Part shown: piece after piece, positions 45,224 to 57,000 of the stretch
How the letters are laid out: each line of letters starts with the position of its first letter
How positions within the stretch are numbered: the first letter of the stretch is position 1
Source of the DNA: Vitis vinifera
Taxonomy: Eukaryota; Streptophyta; Magnoliopsida; Vitales; Vitaceae
Direction of reading: 5' to 3'
Assembly: GCF_030704535.1 (NCBI RefSeq)
Contig: NC_081810.1
Location: 5,489,501 to 5,553,500, forward strand
Length of the DNA stretch: 64,000 nt
Position numbers and translations under genes: made by a program
Notes under the pieces: model-generated
The model's database searches: none
What the model saw: the letters and a program-made list of their open reading frames with translations, nothing else
What the model was told of the DNA's origin: nothing

Positions 45224-48200
45224 GAGACAGGAAGTCTAGAGAGAAGGCGAGAAAGATGTTTTGGTGCTGCGATTCACGCGCAGGAGACTTTTTCTGGCGC
45301 GGCTGAATGAGCTTAACCAGGGTTGGGACTTATCCAAACCCAGGGTTTGCCTTTAGCCTTTATCCAGCTGTGATTGTTAGGCTTATCGGCTCGGCGAGAG
45401 ACTCGCTGGGTCAGAGAGATTTTATCAGGGGACCAACGCCGGCGTCCCGCAGTGGTCGGCGCACTCCTTCGTGGCGTTTTACTGAATCGAGTTAACTTCT
45501 CCTTGATTTCTACACGCAACGCAACTGAATTTCCTTATGAGTAACGGCGATGCCAGCTTTAACCTTCCCAAATAATTTTCCATCTAAATATTAACATAAT
45601 TTTTATGACCATTAAATTTTTATTTATTTTTTTACTTTTTTACTGTAAGAAGTAAATGCATAGATATGTTACAAAGTTTCTTTTTTCATGAAGCCAAACA
45701 TCGATGATGAGTGGGAAAAGGAAAAAAAAAAAACCATGGATAGGGGGAGACACCTCAAACGTTTCCAACATCAGGTGTCTCCCATTGGGAAGAAGTGCAT
45801 GGATGTAAGAAAATCATGGCGAGACATTTGACAGAAAAAGAAAACTCCCTGATGTAGAGAGGGGCAAATATAAGATAGTAGAAAGAATTGTATGGTGGGG
45901 GAGGATTAATAGTGGCAGTAATGCATACATGGGGGGGGGGGGGCAACAAGGCAATCATGGAGGAACAAAGTGGTCTTCCAACTTGGGAGTTGGGTCACCC
46001 AACCAGAAACCTCTTTCTTTTTCAATCCACAGTCTCAACCATCCGCTGCCAATTTGGGGTTGTCATAATCTCATATCTATCAATTTGTTTTTGTATATAC
46101 ACAAAAACTGTCAAAAGACTCTTTGCTTGTATTTAAATGAATCACGATGGAGATTGGAAGACTTAGCATTGCTTGTATTTTTCCTAACCTTGTGTTCCAT
46201 TAATTTTTTAAGTATATATTAAATTAAATTGGTTGTTACATGTTAAGCTTGATATAGGATTTTGATCATTTTTTTATGAATGTTATGGGTATTTAGTATT
46301 AATTATACAGATAGGCAATTTCCAGGCAAGTGCGCAGCGGGGCCTAACTAGGCTGGTCAGATTCCTGTGCTTTTCAGGGGGTGAATACTGTCTTATCAAA
46401 TTTGAAAAGTCAAAGAAAATCGAATGGAACGGATTGACTTCTGACACCTACATTCAATCTGGGCCCTACACCTAGCAAAATAGAGCAAACAGTTCCCAAT
46501 CAAAATTCTAGATACACGTGGACCACATGCACGGTGGGTGGTGATAGTGGGTTTATAGAGAAAGATAGACCGTCGTTTCAGTCTACTCGATAGCGACTCA
46601 ACTCGGCTCGGCTTTAAGCAGCTTACTTAGACCTTGGTGTATCTGAGAGCCGTCCACTTTGACGGCCCACTCATCAAAACCCTTCAAAATAATAAACATA
46701 TATTACAGAAATAAAGAACAAGTCCACGAGAGGTCAAGTGCGAACGGAAGGGGAGTGGGTGGGTCCCACATCGCGGAAACCACGGCACATGGTCGACGTG
46801 GAAGCAATGATCCATGCTCTGTACCTCGCCCACGTGGCACGATGCGGTCTTGGAGCTGAACATAGATCTCAGCCGTCCAAAGAATCATAGGGTTTTCCTT
46901 AAAAGAATAATAAATTTTTAGAGAAAATTATGGAAGTCACAACCATATTATACATTGCGTTTTTTATTCCTTAAAATCAAGAAACTCCAATTATCGAAAT
47001 TAATAAGCACCGTCGCGGGGTGGGCCCCAGGGGCGCATGTGACCCGTCGTGAAGGACAGCTAAGAGGCCCAAGAAGAGGTGGGGCCATAAATTTGGTGTG
47101 TAGTGCAACGGCCTATGAGAGTCCATGTTATCACCGCGTGCTTCACCCCTATACAGTGTGTAGACTCTACACTTCCATTGGACAATGGGATGATGCACGT
47201 GACCGCCTTCGCCAATTTCCCCATTTCTTTAATTTCATTATTCACCTCTACTCAAAATCATCCCATAAGCTTTTATTTTAAACGCACCACGCCACGCGCT
47301 TCTAACTTCTCCCTATGTCTGAACTCGGGAGCGTGCGGAGTAACTAGTAAAAGGTAAAGGATAGGATCATTGGAGCGCTAATCTTCCACTACCTTTCTTT
47401 TTCGTTTCTTCCTACTTCTTTGTTTTTTAATTTTTTTTATTATTATTAATTATAAAAGCGCTTTGTTATAATGTATGGTCGCAAGTTCAACGCTTGAGTT
47501 CGGACTTAGTATAGTAAGTCACTTGCAGCCTTTTTTTTTCTTTTTTGGCATGTTCCATGCTTGAGCTGGGATAAGAACTAAGAAGTCAATTTAAGCTCAA
47601 GTTAGGCTTATTTTTTAATTTGAAATTTAAATGTGCAAGTTGATAATAAAAGGAATATAATACTTGGTTTTGGAAGATCGGGTTAGAAGGAATAAAAGAA
47701 TACGGATGGTGTTTGATAAATCTTAATATTTAATAGCTTAAATTGATTTTTTAAGTTAAATTATTGATTTAAAATTTATTATTTAATTTTTATTTTAAGT
47801 ATTAATATTGTTTCATAAAAAGAATTTAAAATTTATTATAAATCATCAAATTAATATATTTATCCTTATAAATTATAATTATAATAAAAAAATCAAATAA
47901 TAATTAAGGTCATAAAGTAAAATAAATGAAAATAAAAAAATAAAATAAAAATATAGATTTAAGAATAAGTTAATTCTTTTTATTTATTATTTAAAATTAC
48001 TTTTTACTTTAAATTATATTATTAAATATACATCATTTACTTAATAACTTAAATTAAATTATTTAATTGATTTACCAAATACTCGTTAAAACAAAAACCA
48101 TTCTCATCTAATATTTCATTTTAATTATAATCATGAAAGAATTCAATATCCTTCTTATATTAAAATAATAATTGCACTCATTTTTAAATAAAATATAAAT

Positions 48201-48626
48201 TTGGAATCACTTAATTATAAAAATTATTTAAAAAATCACAGAATCTAAGAGAAAAATAAAGTCTATAAATTTTAAAATTTCAGTGAGCTTTTATTCTATT
48301 TTTATCTTTCTTTTCATAAAACAAAGATTTCTACGGACGAATCCTTTAATTTAAGTCGTTGCAAAGCGGTGAAGAAGGAAAAAGAAATTTGAAATGGAGG
48401 AGCGAAACCTATTACTTTGAGAAAGGCCCAAATTCCACTCGCTAGGATGTGACTTAGGGCCTCACTGAGAGAGGGCCTGATGACCTGGATCTGCTAGCCT
48501 AAACCCAATTCTAATTTCCAATCCAGCTTTTGATCACTGGGCTCCTACAGCCTGTTAGGACAGACTACGGAAACTGATTTTTTTTTTTGGGTCTAATTTA
48601 CCCGAACTTGTTTGGCTTGCGAGAAA
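45224..48626. other. intergenic region between PUB13-like and DHHC genes
   Basis: The two genes are divergent, so both promoters lie here. Visible items: a 13-G homopolymer at 45931-45943, a G-box (CCCACGTGGC) near 46829, GGCCCA-type sites near 48426, and AT-rich DNA at 47.4-48.3 kb. No further gene is recognised; the 108-aa frame at 46955-47281 and its neighbours lack family features. Confidence 0.5.
45931..45943. repeat. poly(G) homopolymer
   Basis: Thirteen consecutive G. Likely unstable in length and a possible assembly weak point. Confidence 0.9.
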
Positions 48627-48722
48627 ATGGAGGAGGAAGAAGATTCGAAGTCCGCATCTCATCGATAACCTATCCGTTTTGAATGAATGACTAGTGGCGC
48701 TGGTGATGTTAGTGTTAGATGA
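48627..48722 (+). other. three upstream ORFs of the DHHC gene
   Basis: Before the chosen start at 48706 lie three ATGs: 48627-48668 (13 codons plus stop, MEEEEDSKSASHR), 48683-48694 (ATG AAT GAC TAG), and 48687-48722, which overlaps the main start in another frame. If all are in the 5' UTR, main-frame translation would need leaky scanning or reinitiation. Alternatively, transcription starts downstream of them. Confidence 0.4.
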
Positions 48723-51700
48723 TCAGAAGAGCATGAGAATTTCATTGAAGTTGATTGGTCGTTGTATGATCTCCTGTATCTTCGTCTTCCTCACTCAGTT
48801 TGCCCTATCTATTGTTCCTCGCTTCTTCGCTGCCTCCTCTCTTCTCATTCAACTTCCACTCTCAGGTACGGTTGAAAATTGTCCGTTTGGTTTCTGATAA
48901 ACCTAAGGAAAATAAAAGGAAACTGAGACCTTATATATATTTTCCATTGATTACACGACTCAAGTAAGCAACTTTCAGCTACTTTGATGATTTGACTGGA
49001 GACTTTAGGTTTCCAACAAACCAAACAGTAGAAATTGTTAGGCTTCAAATTTATTATCCTTTTAGGACTTATAATTTTCTAGGCTACCACACACTATGGA
49101 GTTATTTGGTCTGAAATTGAAGTGGATGTTTTTGCAGCTCTCTTACTACTAGTACTTTTGGGTGCCGGAAGATGCTGCCGGCGGTTTCTTGGAGTTTATG
49201 CATCGGCTCCTGCTTTCGTCTTCTTCAATTTATTGTTTATTTGGGGTGTTTACATTGTGATCCTTCGAAAAGGTGCCACTAATCTTCCTTTATATTGCTA
49301 TCATTTCTAAGATTTTTATCATTTGGGTCTGGAATTAATTGTCTTTCTCAATTGTTGAAGCAAATTGTCTGACAATTCAGCATGACAGATAGGAAGAAAA
49401 ACTTTGCCCTTTTAAATGTATGAGAAATAGTAATCATAGGGCAGAATTAGTTATCTAGTCAATGCTTAGATGTTCAATCAACAAATGATTAATTTAGTCA
49501 TGTTAACCAGTATTTACAGATTTCAAATATAGAGTTTCATCATCACTAATATTTTTTCAGCTTCCATTTTTTCAATGAATCATAGTCTCCTTCATGTTCA
49601 AGGTTTCTTGACAATCTATGAAACCTCCTATGTGCTAATAGCACTCAATGGAAAAGGATAATATTTTATGACCAATGAGAGCGAGTCGTTTTAAGTTTTA
49701 ACATGCAGATGACTTTCTTGCAAGCTTACCACTTTGAATTTGGCTTGATTTGCAGTCATTTCACCTCTAATGGGTATTGTATTGAATGGAGAGATTGTCA
49801 TGCTCATCATTGGTCTGTATAGGTAAGTTTTAATTCACACCTTTCAAGTGTCACCTTCTTGATCTGATTGCACTACAGAAAGCAAATGGTTATGTGTGCT
49901 TTAAACTAACACACATTTTCATGTTGACAGTATCCTATCAAGTGATCCGGGTTTTGTTACAAGCAGATCTTCGTGTTCAGACAATCATGCTGAAGATTCA
50001 TTTTCTGAAGATGAAGCCCATTTTGAGGTTGTAAAGTTGATCCCGCTCCCCAGTTATACGATATGATATGCTTAATCATCTTTAGCTATTCACTTGGGCA
50101 GATATTGAAAACTTTAACAGGTGGCACATGCCATGAACACCCAACTGAAGTAATCTTATTTTTATCCTTTTCTTGTTTTAGATTCTTAAGAATGTAATAG
50201 TTTCTCTATCTTGTTCATTCATATTGCCATTCAAATTTAGCTAGACCTACATGATCTGGAAAGATGGATTTGGCATGTTGTCTTTTTCCATAACAGTTGT
50301 CTTAATTTCAATGTTCATGATATAGCTGAATTTGATTGTCATCAATTATTATTGTTTGCCAATGTTGCATGCAGAAGGTTTGAATGGCAATATAGTCTGA
50401 AATGTTTTCTTTCCATGCTTGCAGAAGGTTTGATGGAAAAGAGAAGAAACATTTTGATTTGCATTTCATTTCATTCATTCTGATTTCCTGGTGTCATCTC
50501 TTATTTTGTTTTCAAAAGAAACATTTTGGTTCACTGGTAGGGCCAGAAATGTAGGGCAGGGGGGTTGGGGTGGGGTGGGGGTGTGTGGGGGGGTTTGGTG
50601 CAAAATAGAAAAAATTTATTTCAGGGGGGTAAATGTGATATAAAGATGTAAATTTGGCTTAGTTGTTAAGCCTCTTTTTCCCTTTAAATCTGATAGCTTG
50701 GTGGGAATTTAGTTTTTCAGGGGGGGCACTTGCCCCCTCTGGGCATATCCTGGCTCCGCCAGTGTTTTGATTTGCATTTCATTTCATTCATTCTGATTTC
50801 CTGTAGTCATCCTTCTCTTATTTTTTCTTCAATACTGGCATCTTCCTGTTTGAGCAACATGTAGTTTTCTTTTCTTTCCCTGGTATGACCTGGTTTTTAT
50901 TGGAGTTTAGGAAGTGTCATCTTTCCCCCATTGGTGTCATTTATATTTATTACCCATTTGTGTACCATATGGTTTAAAGTTACAACCGCTATAATAGGTT
51001 ACTTATATGGATGTTTGAGAGGTTAATTGTTGAATACTGTTGATATGCTAGAATGAGCAAATTGAGTGAAATGGTTCCCTATTAGTATTATTGTTAACTT
51101 AACACCTTTTTGTAAGATACATACATGTCTACATGTATGGTTCCACCAGGAAATTTTCAAAAGAGTCTGTAAGCTTATATGGAGGATTTTAACAAAATTA
51201 GTAAACTTCCTATGCTCCCATCTTGTTGAGTAATACAAGATGTTTGTACACAGTATGGGTGCTTGTTTAATACACTTAACACTTGTTAATCATCTGCTTG
51301 CATAAATCTGGCATCAGTTTTAATCTGCCTCTCAACAATGACCCGGCTGCTAAAGCAAAGAAAAGAAATGACATAAGGTTGATTTCAATCGCCATTTAAT
51401 GTTACCTTCTTTAGATTGATTATTGGAATATTTTTTTGTTTATCTGTACTTCTTAATTTTCCTGACACCAGAATTTTGAGTCAATTTTCTTCTTGAATTG
51501 TTAGATGTTTCAATGGGCTTTATACTGGGCTGTTTCTTAATTCTTAAAATAGCCTCAATGGTTCTTGCACAGGGTTCTTTCTCATCAAGGAGGGTGAGAT
51601 ACTGTAAGAGCTGCAAGGCATATGTAAAGGGATTTGACCACCATTGTCCTGCATTTGGGAACTGTATAGGTAACTACAATTCATGTCAGGAGTACACTAT

Positions 51701-54088
51701 TTTCTTGTGAACTAACATTAATCTTGTCAAATTTTTCTTTCCATGTTGCATTATCTTTTCCTTGCAATTGGTTCTAAACCTTGTTAGTACTTTTTCATAC
51801 CTTACTGGTTCATATACCTTAGTAGACAATGAACTTTATTATTTGGATATGCAGGACAAAAGAACCATGTTCTCTTCATGGTTCTTCTCGTTGGCTTTGT
51901 TATCACTGAGGCTTCATACATAATGGACTCATTCAAGTGTAAGTTCAGGCTCCTTCACATTTGTTTGTTGATCTTAAATCACAGAAAGAACACCCGACAT
52001 ATTTTGTGTATGACCAAATATGTTGGTGATGGTCTGTCTTTCCATTACACACTTATTTTCTTAATGGATAATCTCTAATATGATACCTTAGTTGTAGTTG
52101 GTTATAATGTCTTGAATCATAAAGAATTGGCAGTGCTCAAACAGGCAATGATAATGTTTGAATAAAACAGACTCAACAGTCACAAGGAGCAAATGAAACA
52201 ATCAGATTTATTGGAGTTTCTGGGTCTCAAGCAAAAGTTATTAATAATACTTTTTCGACATTCTTCGCTCCTAAATAACTTTTCAGTTTAATGCTTTCTT
52301 TTCTTTTCTTTTCTTTTTTTCTGAAGATGGTACCTAGTCGTCCCATCATATAGTGATTATTTTGGCTTGTAGTGGCACCAGTATAATGTTTAAAATAAAG
52401 AAATCGTTGTCGTTTTTAAATAATAAAAATCAGTCTAGCATAGTTTCAACCAGAAGATGACGTTCGGATACCTGTGATGCAAGTCAAGTTTCAATTTTCT
52501 CATGAACACTTGATAAGAAAACATAAATACCTAGAAAGTTCTATAATTTAAAAATTTTGGACATGATCTCATAAAGACAAATTTGGGAATCCAAGAAAAA
52601 ATACAATTCATACTCAAACTCTGTCTAGTCAAAATAGAAAGCACACAACAAAAGATCCCCAGGAAAAGAAATTAAGAAACATTCCCAATCAAATATCTGG
52701 ATTCCACAAGAAATTTCCAAATCAAAAGAAGGATATATTTAGGCACATAAACTTTGCATTTTCATAACCACCCTTCCACTGAGTTAAACAGCACTTTACA
52801 ATGTTAGAATCTGCATTGGATTTTGTTAAAGGCATATAAGAAAACATCTGTGCAGGTATTCTGAACCAAATTACTTAGAAATAAAAGAAAACCATTATGT
52901 TTTTCCCCTGCACTTCAAATTTTCCACCTGTTGACATTTGAATCTATATTTTGATGAAGCTTCTAATAATTGCTATCTAATTTGTAATTACCTTATAAGA
53001 TTCTTAGCACATTAATTGTTTCATTCTTGGACTTCTATACTTGCCCCACCTGTTAAACTATGGATATGATTTGACATTCAAGATCCTATTGGACCCAATC
53101 ATCTGATTTCTATTTCCATGTCTTTGTTTTTAAGGAATGCTTTTCCTTGTCACAATTTTTATTTTTTTAATTTTTGATTGGACTTCAGTTGCCACAAAAT
53201 TCCAAAAAATGGATGAAACTGGACAGGAGGTATGTCGTTTCACTCAAGGTGATTCTGTTAAATCACTACTTCTTTGGACATTGTAGCTTTAGAATACTAT
53301 TAGCCTTGTACAAACTTGTTTTTCAGCAATCCGAACCTCTGCAATGCTTGATATATTTATATTTTATTTTATGCAGACTAGCCTATCTGAGAATTTGGTT
53401 ATCAGCACAATGCTATTCTGTCTTCTCCAAGTGCTATGGCAGGTTTTGTAGTGTTTTTAACTGGTTGTCATTTCTGCTATATTTTGAAAGATGCAGATGC
53501 AAGAAATTATCAAATAATAAGATGTTTGATTATCTAACAAGATCAACCTTGGTGATTTTTAGGGGGTGTTCCTGACATGGCATATATATTGTGTATGTGT
53601 CAACATCAGAACTGATGAGTGGGTAAGTTGCTAAAAGAAATGTGTGTGGTGAGAGAGAGAGAGAGAGAGTTATCGGTGCACATTTAATAGGTGGAACTTC
53701 TTGTTATATTCCTTCCATGAGTTCTGTCCCTGTCCATTCTATCCTGGAGGGTAAAAGAGGCCCTTAATAAGTGGAGTCTGTTCAAACTCTCCATTCTTAC
53801 AATTTATCCATGAGCTTAGAAATTGTTTTTTTCTTCTTTTTTTCTGTCAGATAAACTGGAAGAAGTATCCAGAGTTCCAAATTATTATTCCAATCCAACC
53901 AGGTAAACTAGTTACACATCACTACTATTTTTCTTTGGTGATTTCATCTATAATCACTTGTTTCAAATTTGGCTGTCAATAATGATTCTTCGTGCTCAGG
54001 GCTAAGCTCTGAAGGGAGAAGGTTCAGAAATCCATACAACAAGGGTGTTTTTTGCAACATGAAGGATTTCCTGGCATCAGAAGAATAG
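48706..54088 (+). CDS. DHHC-type protein S-acyltransferase (palmitoyltransferase)
   Basis: Membrane enzyme that transfers palmitate to cysteines of target proteins. Eleven exons: 48706-48865, 49138-49272, 49756-49822, 49931-50027, 51573-51669, 51855-51938, 53189-53229, 53377-53442, 53563-53622, 53851-53902 and 54000-54088. They total 948 nt, 315 aa, and every join is in phase. Features in order: two or three N-terminal membrane spans (CMISCIFVFLTQFALSIV; AFVFFNLLFIWGVYIVIL); a short cytosolic loop; a DHHC cysteine-rich domain (VRYCKSCKAYVKGFDHHCPA, then FGNCIG); a span VLFMVLLVGFVITEASYI; a span LVISTMLFCLLQVLWQGVFL; an RTDEW motif at the TTxE position; and a short tail. Plant PAT11-like identity is possible but unchecked. 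The first ATG of the long frame was used, though an upstream GTG-only extension exists. The fourth intron is 1.5 kb and carries a MITE. Confidence 0.85.
50532..50764. mobile_element. 233-bp MITE in DHHC intron 4
   Basis: Bounded by an inverted repeat: left cactggtagggccagaaat, right (reverse complement) cactggcggagccaggatat. Flanks are ttttggtt and ttttgatt, a 7-of-8 direct repeat fitting a hAT-type 8-bp duplication. The inside is G-rich near the left and carries ggggggcacttgccccc near the right. No coding capacity. A 39-bp host sequence occurs on both sides (50452-50490 and 50765-50803), showing insertion into the second copy of a short tandem duplication. Confidence 0.7.
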
Positions 54089-57000
54089 AGCTATATCTTA
54101 CATCAATTAATTTCTGACCTTTTACATGGTTGTCTTCTCTGCATCTTTCTTGGTGGCTACCTTCAACTAAAGTGAAGTACAAATACTTGCACTCACCAGA
54201 TTCCAGAGTTGGGAGACAGGAGAGCCATTTAACTGACAGGATTTCAAAAGCAACCATTTTGAATGGAAATATGTTGGCTGTTGTAAAATTATCAATTTCA
54301 TTATATACCAATTGTAACTTGAATGACTCTTGGTAGACATAATTAGCAGAAGTTGGTATTGATAACCCATGTATAGTTCCTCTGAGCGAAGACGATATTA
54401 ACCCCTGTTATTCTTCTGGAATTATCAGCTCTGATTTAGCAGATGGATCTCTATTTGGGCTTATACCATATTCATGTTTATGGATCTGTAGCATGCATCA
54501 TGTTAAGGCCATATTATGCGTATGCAATAATGTAACCATGCCTGCAGACATGCATTTGAAGATTTCACGGAACATCATACGCCTGTAAGTGTAGCACCAT
54601 CTTTTAGCAATGAATCCCTTTATATCTTCTTAATTTTTATCCACATCGTGCGGTATCCCGCATCGATTAGAAGAAAAAGTTCCTGAATATGTATAATGGG
54701 ATGCTCCTAACTATGATTGTTGTTAATTATGTAAACATGTTTAAAAGTTGTAACAACATATTGAACTCAGAGTTGATCGTTACAAAATCCTTCCTCCAAT
54801 GAGGACTTTGCCTCAATGCTTTTACTGGGACCTAACAGACAATTTCAATGTTTGCAAACTTCCTCTTTATAGCCAAGATAAAATGCCCAACCACAACCCC
54901 TTAATTGAGAATATAACGTTCTAGTCTAACCACTTTCTTTAAGCTCCTGCCACCTTCATCACCATCTGCCATTCTCAATGCTTTCAACTCTGTTTCTCTC
55001 TCCGCGCATGTCTTCAATTTTACTAATATGTGACTCATAAATCATAATGAAGACATTATCCAAACCCAGATATGAAATATGCGTGTGAGATCTTACATAT
55101 TATATTTGATTGACTCCAAAAGCCTGTACAAGTACACCTTGGGGTTCTATAATCTAAATCGGGTCACAGTCTACAAAACCCAGCTCCAAAATCAAGTATA
55201 GGAATAAAATCATGAACAGCTAGACTTCCTTTCTCATCAAATTGCCAGTTTCTGCCGTCTGCACATCTGAAAGGCTGCAATTGGGGCGCGGCTCACGCTA
55301 CTGAATTTAGGAGGGATTGAGGTCTGGGCCCCCTTTTTTCTCAACCTTGGGCTTGCAGATTCCTAGAAATGAGAGCTGCAGCCGAAAAGTCCACTGCGTC
55401 TATGAATCGGGCCCCATCTCTCCCACTGGTGTCCATTAACTCATCCTCTTATCATCTGTTATAAACTTAAAATCCCTTGTAGGTAATAATTGATTTTGCC
55501 GAATGCTTCAACCATTTATCCATCCATGTTTCATTATTTCATTGTATATCAAAGCATGATTGAAGAAGAGTCTCATTACTTCTTTTTAAGTAAAGACTCA
55601 ATCGGAAACGTACCAAACTCCAAATCTGAATAAATGATATACATACTTAAATTTAAATAATTTAATAAAAAAAAACCCAGATAAAAGAAAAATAATAAGA
55701 CATAAGTTTTAAGTAGGGGTTAATGAAATTATTTTGTATCATGTTTTTGAAACTTACTACCATGTTGGTGTGCCCACCTACTCATCGATATGTTCAGGGT
55801 CTTCTGGCAACTACTGAAAACAAGCATTTCAAATCTATCAGTGATCTTTAATAGGGTCTGACCTCATAATTCAATCTCAAGACATCTCTTTCTTCTACTG
55901 CTTGAAGAAACCATCTTGACTTATAAAGGAAAGACTTAACTGCAAGACACCACTTGTGGGTGAACAAGGAAAAAGAGGAGTGAGTTACTACTGTGAAGTT
56001 AGAAGTTTTTTCGAGGGTGGAGCCTTGAAGCAATAATTAGACTGATGATAAAAAAAAAGGGTGACCGCAGAGTGGACCCTTGAAACAATAATTGACTGAG
56101 ACAATCAGTGAGAGGTAGTTTCAACTTTAAAGGCTCTATAACATTCGTATGGCTTCTAAAGACCAAAGTTGCTGAATCATGAAGCCATATATTAGTATTA
56201 CATTTGGAGGGTTTTCTATTTTTAGAAGCTCACCTTGAGAAAGACAGCCTAGTCAAGACCTAGAAGATACATTATAATATATCAGAAGTTATGGGTTAAA
56301 ATGTGATATAATTTTGTTATAAATTTTAGTCTAATGAATGTACTATTTGATGGGACCAATGGGGAGGACCCATCAAGCAGAAGGGGAAAAAATCTGCGTG
56401 TGACATAAGCATCGTGCTTGATTTTCATGCTTTTGGGGGCCCAAAGACATGATAACAACTACCTAAATTGATGAGTTTAAGCAAACCAAAAGCTACAATT
56501 GGCATGATTTTTAATGAATTGATTTGAATAAGTCACATCCCTCATCTTTCTTGCACGGAAAACCCATTCATGTTATTGGGCATTGCATCAATTTCACTAA
56601 TGCTCATGGACGAGGACTTTTTATTAACAGTATTTCATGTATGTGACGATTTTAATTCAATTTTATCATATTGCTCATATGATGGTTGAGTTTTTTCTAT
56701 TAGATATACTTATCCGATAATATATATACTATAATTGACTTGATTGTTTGAGTTGATTTGAACAAATTGCATCCCTCATCTTTCTTGCACGGAAAATTCA
56801 TTCATGTTATTGGTCATTGCATCAATTTCGCTAATGTTCATAAATAAGGACTTTGTACTAAAAGTATTTCATATATATAACCATTTTAGTTCAATTTTAT
56901 CATATTGTTGGTATGACGATTGAGTGTTTTCCATTAGATACATATTACCACCTTTTTGAGAAGAGTGATACATATATACATAGTCGGTTTAAGGATATTT

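Noticed and set aside
46955-47357. open frames of 60-108 aa on both strands
   Set aside because: Several overlapping frames in one less AT-rich patch without any recognisable protein. Probably promoter-proximal non-coding DNA.
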